Below, one piece after another: positions 37,659 through 40,555 of a DNA stretch of 40,555 nucleotides. Under the pieces are notes generated by a model that worked only from the letters and a program-made list of their open reading frames with translations, did not search any database and was not told the origin of the DNA. Source of the DNA: Microbacterium sp. (GTDB taxonomy: Bacteria > Actinomycetota > Actinomycetes > Actinomycetales > Microbacteriaceae); NCBI RefSeq assembly GCF_011620715.1, contig NZ_WOYP01000071.1, forward strand, positions 1 to 40,555. Direction: 5' to 3'. Position 1 is the stretch's first letter. Every line of letters begins with the position of its first letter. The position numbers were made by a program, and so were the translations under genes.

Positions 37659-38545
37659 TGGTCGCATCGGGTGTGCTGCTGGTCGACAAGCCCGGCGGCA
37701 TGACCAGCCACGATGTGGTGGCGCGGGCGCGCAAGGCGCTCGGCACCCGCAGGATCGGGCATGCCGGCACGCTGGATCCGATGGCGACCGGCCTGCTGAT
37801 CCTCGGCGTCGAAGCCTCGACCCGTCTGCTGACATACATCGTCGGGCTCGACAAGACCTATGAGGCCACGATCCGCCTCGGAGCCACCACCGACACCGAC
37901 GACGCCGACGGCGTGATCGGCGCCGTGACGGATGCCGCAGCCGTCGACCCGGCGGCGATCACCGCCGCGATCGCCGACCTGACCGGTGAGATCTCGCAGG
38001 TGCCCAGCCGCGTCTCGGCGATCAAGGTGGGCGGGCGTCGCGCGTACGACCGCGTCCGCGCGGGGGAGGAGGTCGAACTCGCCGCGCGCACGGTCACCGT
38101 CTCGAGGTTCGACGTGCTGCGCGATCGCCGCGACGGAGGCTTCCTCGACCTCGACGTCGTCGTGGACAGCTCGAGCGGCACCTACATCCGCGCGCTCGCC
38201 CGCGACCTCGGCGAGGCGCTGGGGGTGGGTGGACACCTGACCGCGCTGCGCCGCACGCGCATCGGCCCTTTCGGCGTGGTGGGTGCGGCATCGGTCGACG
38301 ATCTCGACGCCACTGCGCTGCGCGCCCCGGCTGAGGTCGCCACCGCGGTCCTGGGATCTTTCCCGGTATCGGCCGACGAGGCGCGCGACCTGCGCCACGG
38401 CAAGCGTCTTCGGGGGGCGGCATCCCGCCTCGCCCGGATCCCCTCCGCGGCGATCGATCCCGCGGGCGGACTCGTCGGTATCGTGGACCGTCGCGGCGAC
38501 GACGTGAAGAGCGTCATGAACCTACCCGAGGAGGCCTCCGTATGA
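37658..38545 (+). CDS. truB: tRNA pseudouridine(55) synthase TruB
   Basis: TruB makes pseudouridine at position 55 in the T-loop of tRNAs and acts as a tRNA chaperone. The 295 residues begin MVASGVLLVDKPGGMTSHDV and contain the catalytic motif GHAGTLDPMATGLL near 34-47 with the nucleophilic Asp, YEATIRLGATTDTDD and the C-terminal TYIRALARDLGEALGVGGHL. The start overlaps the kinase stop (TGATG), and the stop overlaps the next start (ATGA). Length and motifs are normal. Confidence 0.97.
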   Translation: MVASGVLLVDKPGGMTSHDVVARARKALGTRRIGHAGTLDPMATGLLILGVEASTRLLTYIVGLDKTYEATIRLGATTDTDDADGVIGAVTDAAAVDPAAITAAIADLTGEISQVPSRVSAIKVGGRRAYDRVRAGEEVELAARTVTVSRFDVLRDRRDGGFLDLDVVVDSSSGTYIRALARDLGEALGVGGHLTALRRTRIGPFGVVGAASVDDLDATALRAPAEVATAVLGSFPVSADEARDLRHGKRLRGAASRLARIPSAAIDPAGGLVGIVDRRGDDVKSVMNLPEEASV

Positions 38546-38910
38546 TGCTGTGGTTCACGATCGCCCAGGTCGTCGTCGCCGTCGCGGCCGGACTGCTGTG
38601 CATCGTGCTGGGGCTCGCCGGGCGCCGCCCGAGCGATCTGAGCGTCGGCGGGCTGGCGCTTGTGGAGCTGCTGCTGATCGTGCAGATCGTGATTGCGATC
38701 ATCGCTCCGCTGGCGGGCAATCCGCCGACCGGCAGCCTTCTGGAGTTCTGGGTCTATCTCGTCTCGGCAGCCTTGATCCCGCCGGCGGCGGTCGCCTGGG
38801 CTCTGCTCGAGCGCAGCCGGTGGAGCACGGTCATCATGGGCATCGGCGCCCTTGCCGTCGCCGTCATGGTGTGGCGGATGCAGGCGATCTGGACTATCCA
38901 GGCGGCCTGA
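38542..38910 (+). CDS. Small membrane protein of unknown function
   Basis: A 122-residue protein with four predicted helices near 4-26, 35-56, 68-89 and 96-112. The loops are short and few are charged. I do not recognise a family. Its ATG overlaps the truB stop as ATGA, which fixes the start and suggests it is made together with TruB. A TAAGCT box after its stop starts the next gene. Function cannot be inferred. Confidence 0.78.
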   Translation: MMLWFTIAQVVVAVAAGLLCIVLGLAGRRPSDLSVGGLALVELLLIVQIVIAIIAPLAGNPPTGSLLEFWVYLVSAALIPPAAVAWALLERSRWSTVIMGIGALAVAVMVWRMQAIWTIQAA

Positions 38911-38919
38911 GGCACCGCG

Positions 38920-38925
38920 TAAGCT
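38920..38925 (+). promoter_or_regulatory. -10 box (TAAGCT) before the second small membrane protein
   Basis: TAAGCT is followed by nine bases and then the ATG at 38935. The gap has no ribosome binding site, so an internal leaderless promoter for this gene and ribF is likely. Confidence 0.45.
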
Positions 38926-38934
38926 TGACCAGTC

Positions 38935-39384
38935 ATGTCGCCGTCAACCCGCCCCCGCATGTCCGGCATCGGACGCGTGCTCGTGATCGTGTATGCGATC
39001 ATGGCGCTCGCCGCCACCGGCCGGTCGTTCGTCCAGATCGCGCAGCGTTTCGATGAGGCACCGCTCGCCTACACGCTGTCGGCGGCATCGGCCGTCGTGT
39101 ACATCGTCGCCACTCTCGCGCTGGTGTTCGCCGGCTCGCGAGGCTGGTACCTCACCGCCTGGGTGGCGATCTGCTTCGAGCTCGCCGGGGTCCTGGTCAT
39201 CGGAACGCTGAGCCTGGTGCTTCCCGACCTGTTCGCCCACCCGACCGTGTGGTCGTGGTTCGGCATGGGGTACCTGTTCGTGCCGCTCGTGCTTCCGTTC
39301 TTCGGCATCTGGTGGCTGGCCACCCATCGTCCGCGGCCGGCGACGACGACGATGGATGCTGCGACCGCAGCGGTGGCGACATGA
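38935..39384 (+). CDS. Membrane protein of unknown function upstream of ribF
   Basis: A 149-residue protein with a short basic N-terminus and four predicted helices near 12-30, 43-66, 71-95 and 101-128, then a Thr/Ala-rich tail. No family recognised. The stop overlaps the ribF start as ATGA, indicating coupled translation, so its level may set that of RibF. Upstream it has its own TAAGCT box. A link to flavin uptake would be a guess. Confidence 0.78.
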   Translation: MSPSTRPRMSGIGRVLVIVYAIMALAATGRSFVQIAQRFDEAPLAYTLSAASAVVYIVATLALVFAGSRGWYLTAWVAICFELAGVLVIGTLSLVLPDLFAHPTVWSWFGMGYLFVPLVLPFFGIWWLATHRPRPATTTMDAATAAVAT

Positions 39385-40340
39385 TCGTCTTCCACGATCC
39401 ATCCGAGGTGCCGGCGGGGTTCGGACCGTCGGTCGTCGCGATCGGCAAGTTCGACGGTGTGCACTCGGGGCATCGCGCCCTGCTCGACCGGGCGCGGGTG
39501 GATGCCGCAACCGGGGACGCGCGCGTGGTCGCAGTGACCTTCGACCGCAACCCGCTCGCAATCCTGCGCCCCGAACTGTGCCCCGAAGACCTCATCGGCC
39601 TGCACCAGAAGGTGCAGCTGCTGGCAGAGACCGGCATCGATGCCGCCCTCGTGCTGCGCTTCGATGCGGAGCTCGCGAACCTGACCGCGCCCGAGTTCGT
39701 CCAGCGCGTGCTGGTGGGTGCCCTGGGCGTGCGCACCGTCATGGTGGGCGCCGACTTCCGGTTCGGGCGCGGGGCGGCGGGAAACCCCGAAGTGCTGCGC
39801 GAACTGGGTCGCGAGTGGGGCTTCGACGTGGACGTCGTCGACGACGTCCGGGCGATCGGCGCGGGCCGCCGCGTCTCGTCGACCTGGATTCGCGAACTGC
39901 TCGCCGAGGGCGATGTGGAGACGGCCGCCAAGCTGCTCGGCCGGCCCGCGTCGATGTGGGGCGAGGTCGAGCACGGGCTCAAGCGCGGGCGCGAGCTGGG
40001 CTTCCCGACGGCGAACCTCGCTTCCGATCACGAAGGCTTCGTGCCGGCCGACGGCGTCTACGCCGGCTGGCTGATCGATGAGGGCTCGGCAGACGGATTG
40101 CGGTCGGGCGTGCGCTATCCGGCGGCCATCTCGATCGGCGTGAACCCGCAGTTCGGCGATGTGCCGGTCCGTCAGGTCGAGGCCTACGTCCTCGACGAGA
40201 CCGATCTCGACCTCTACGGCCACCGGGTCGAGGTGCAGTTCGTCCGTCGCATCCGCGGGATGGCGGCGTTCGAGGGCATCGATGCGCTCGTGGCGCAGAT
40301 CACCGACGATGTGCGGCGGGTGCGCGCCGCCCTCTCCTAG
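39381..40340 (+). CDS. ribF: Bifunctional riboflavin kinase/FAD synthetase
   Basis: RibF converts riboflavin to FMN and then FAD. The 319 residues have an N-terminal FAD synthetase domain with GKFDGVHSGHRALL near 22-35 (the HxGH-type nucleotidyl transfer motif), VMVGADFRFGRGAAGN near 120-135 and SSTWIRELLAEGD near 170-182. The C-terminal riboflavin kinase domain begins with GEVEHGLKRGRELGFPTANL near 194-213, where PTAN binds ATP and metal. The ATG overlaps the preceding stop. The end at 40340 is complete. It is the last gene of the truB unit. Confidence 0.97.
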   Translation: MIVFHDPSEVPAGFGPSVVAIGKFDGVHSGHRALLDRARVDAATGDARVVAVTFDRNPLAILRPELCPEDLIGLHQKVQLLAETGIDAALVLRFDAELANLTAPEFVQRVLVGALGVRTVMVGADFRFGRGAAGNPEVLRELGREWGFDVDVVDDVRAIGAGRRVSSTWIRELLAEGDVETAAKLLGRPASMWGEVEHGLKRGRELGFPTANLASDHEGFVPADGVYAGWLIDEGSADGLRSGVRYPAAISIGVNPQFGDVPVRQVEAYVLDETDLDLYGHRVEVQFVRRIRGMAAFEGIDALVAQITDDVRRVRAALS

Positions 40341-40375
40341 ACTCGCCGGCTGTTCGGCCCACCCTCGCGGTAGGG

Positions 40376-40555
40376 TTGAAGTTCGGATCGAAACTGGCCG
40401 CGATCGCGGTGATCTCCGCGGGCATCGTCCTGGCGCTGGATGCGAATTGGTTCGCGTTCACCGCGTTGACGACCGCCTTCCCGGTCGTCGTCGGGATCGG
40501 CGTCGTCGGGATCGGCGTCGTCGGGATCGGCGTCGTCGGGATCGGCGTCGTCGGG
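40376..40555 (+). CDS. Start of a membrane protein gene, cut by the window edge
   Basis: An open frame from TTG 40376 gives LKFGSKLAAIAVISAGIVLA, then LDANWFAFTALTTAFP and four copies of VVGIG before the sequence ends. The two hydrophobic stretches suggest membrane segments. The start is uncertain: TTG overlaps a TAGGGT box at 40371-40376, so the true start may differ, for example GTG 40412. No family recognised. The repeated part may be an assembly artefact, so even the frame after 40486 is doubtful. Confidence 0.35.
   Translation, partial: MKFGSKLAAIAVISAGIVLALDANWFAFTALTTAFPVVVGIGVVGIGVVGIGVVGIGVVG
40486..40555 (+). repeat. Perfect 15-bp tandem repeat at the window end
   Basis: CGTCGTCGGGATCGG repeats exactly from 40486: four full copies to 40545 and 10 bases of a fifth before the sequence stops. 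In the open frame it encodes VVGIG repeats. Perfect identity between copies and the position at the very end suggest the read or contig ended within a repeat. Confidence 0.95.

Overview
This is chromosomal DNA of a high-GC actinobacterium. The gene order, the frequent GTG/TTG starts, the 86-residue ATP synthase epsilon and the mostly leaderless promoters point to Microbacteriaceae, probably Microbacterium or a close relative. The genus is inferred from gene content and was not tested by any search. I see no phage, transposase, CRISPR array, rRNA or tRNA. This is mainly a housekeeping region, and the unusual signals are regulatory elements, gene variants and repeats.

Layout. 1-2453: a possible end of prmC, then sua5, wecA and an atpI-like gene, overlapping at their stops and starts. 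2526-10166: a promoter and the full F1Fo ATP synthase operon atpBEFHAGDC, followed after one base by a yaaA-family gene. 10167-12266: an 18-bp tandem repeat, a DUF5684 membrane protein with a proline-rich tail, a strong terminator and an aldo/keto reductase. 12437-16162: a soluble PP2C phosphatase next to an EccC/FtsK-like double-P-loop membrane ATPase. 16172-18326 (minus): alanine dehydrogenase and type II asparaginase. 18380-20715: OsmC, a PlsC-type acyltransferase (minus) and a tandem FKBP lipoprotein. 20720-28238: dxr, rseP (site-2 protease) and ispG on plus, interrupted by two minus-strand genes, a MurE-like ligase with altered substrate motifs and a fused anthranilate synthase. The synthase is preceded by a complete trp attenuator: leader peptide [11 protein letters not shown], antiterminator and terminator. 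28506-31152: proS and a DUF1206 membrane protein. 31274-40340: nusA, ylxR, infB, rbfA, mutY (minus), a uridine-kinase-like gene, truB, two small membrane proteins and ribF. 40376-40555: the start of a membrane-protein frame that runs into a perfect 15-bp tandem repeat at the window edge.

How the genes work together. There are three main modules: energy (ATP synthase), isoprenoid and cell envelope (dxr, ispG, wecA, MurE-like, rseP, plsC), and translation and RNA maturation (nusA, ylxR, infB, rbfA, truB, proS, sua5). The best-supported regulatory system is the trp attenuator at 26892-26976. It controls a synthase whose sequence looks like the PhzE type rather than ordinary TrpE. A second pattern is that most transcription units begin with a TANNNT box, very often TAGGCT, 6-9 bases before the start codon, which predicts leaderless mRNAs.
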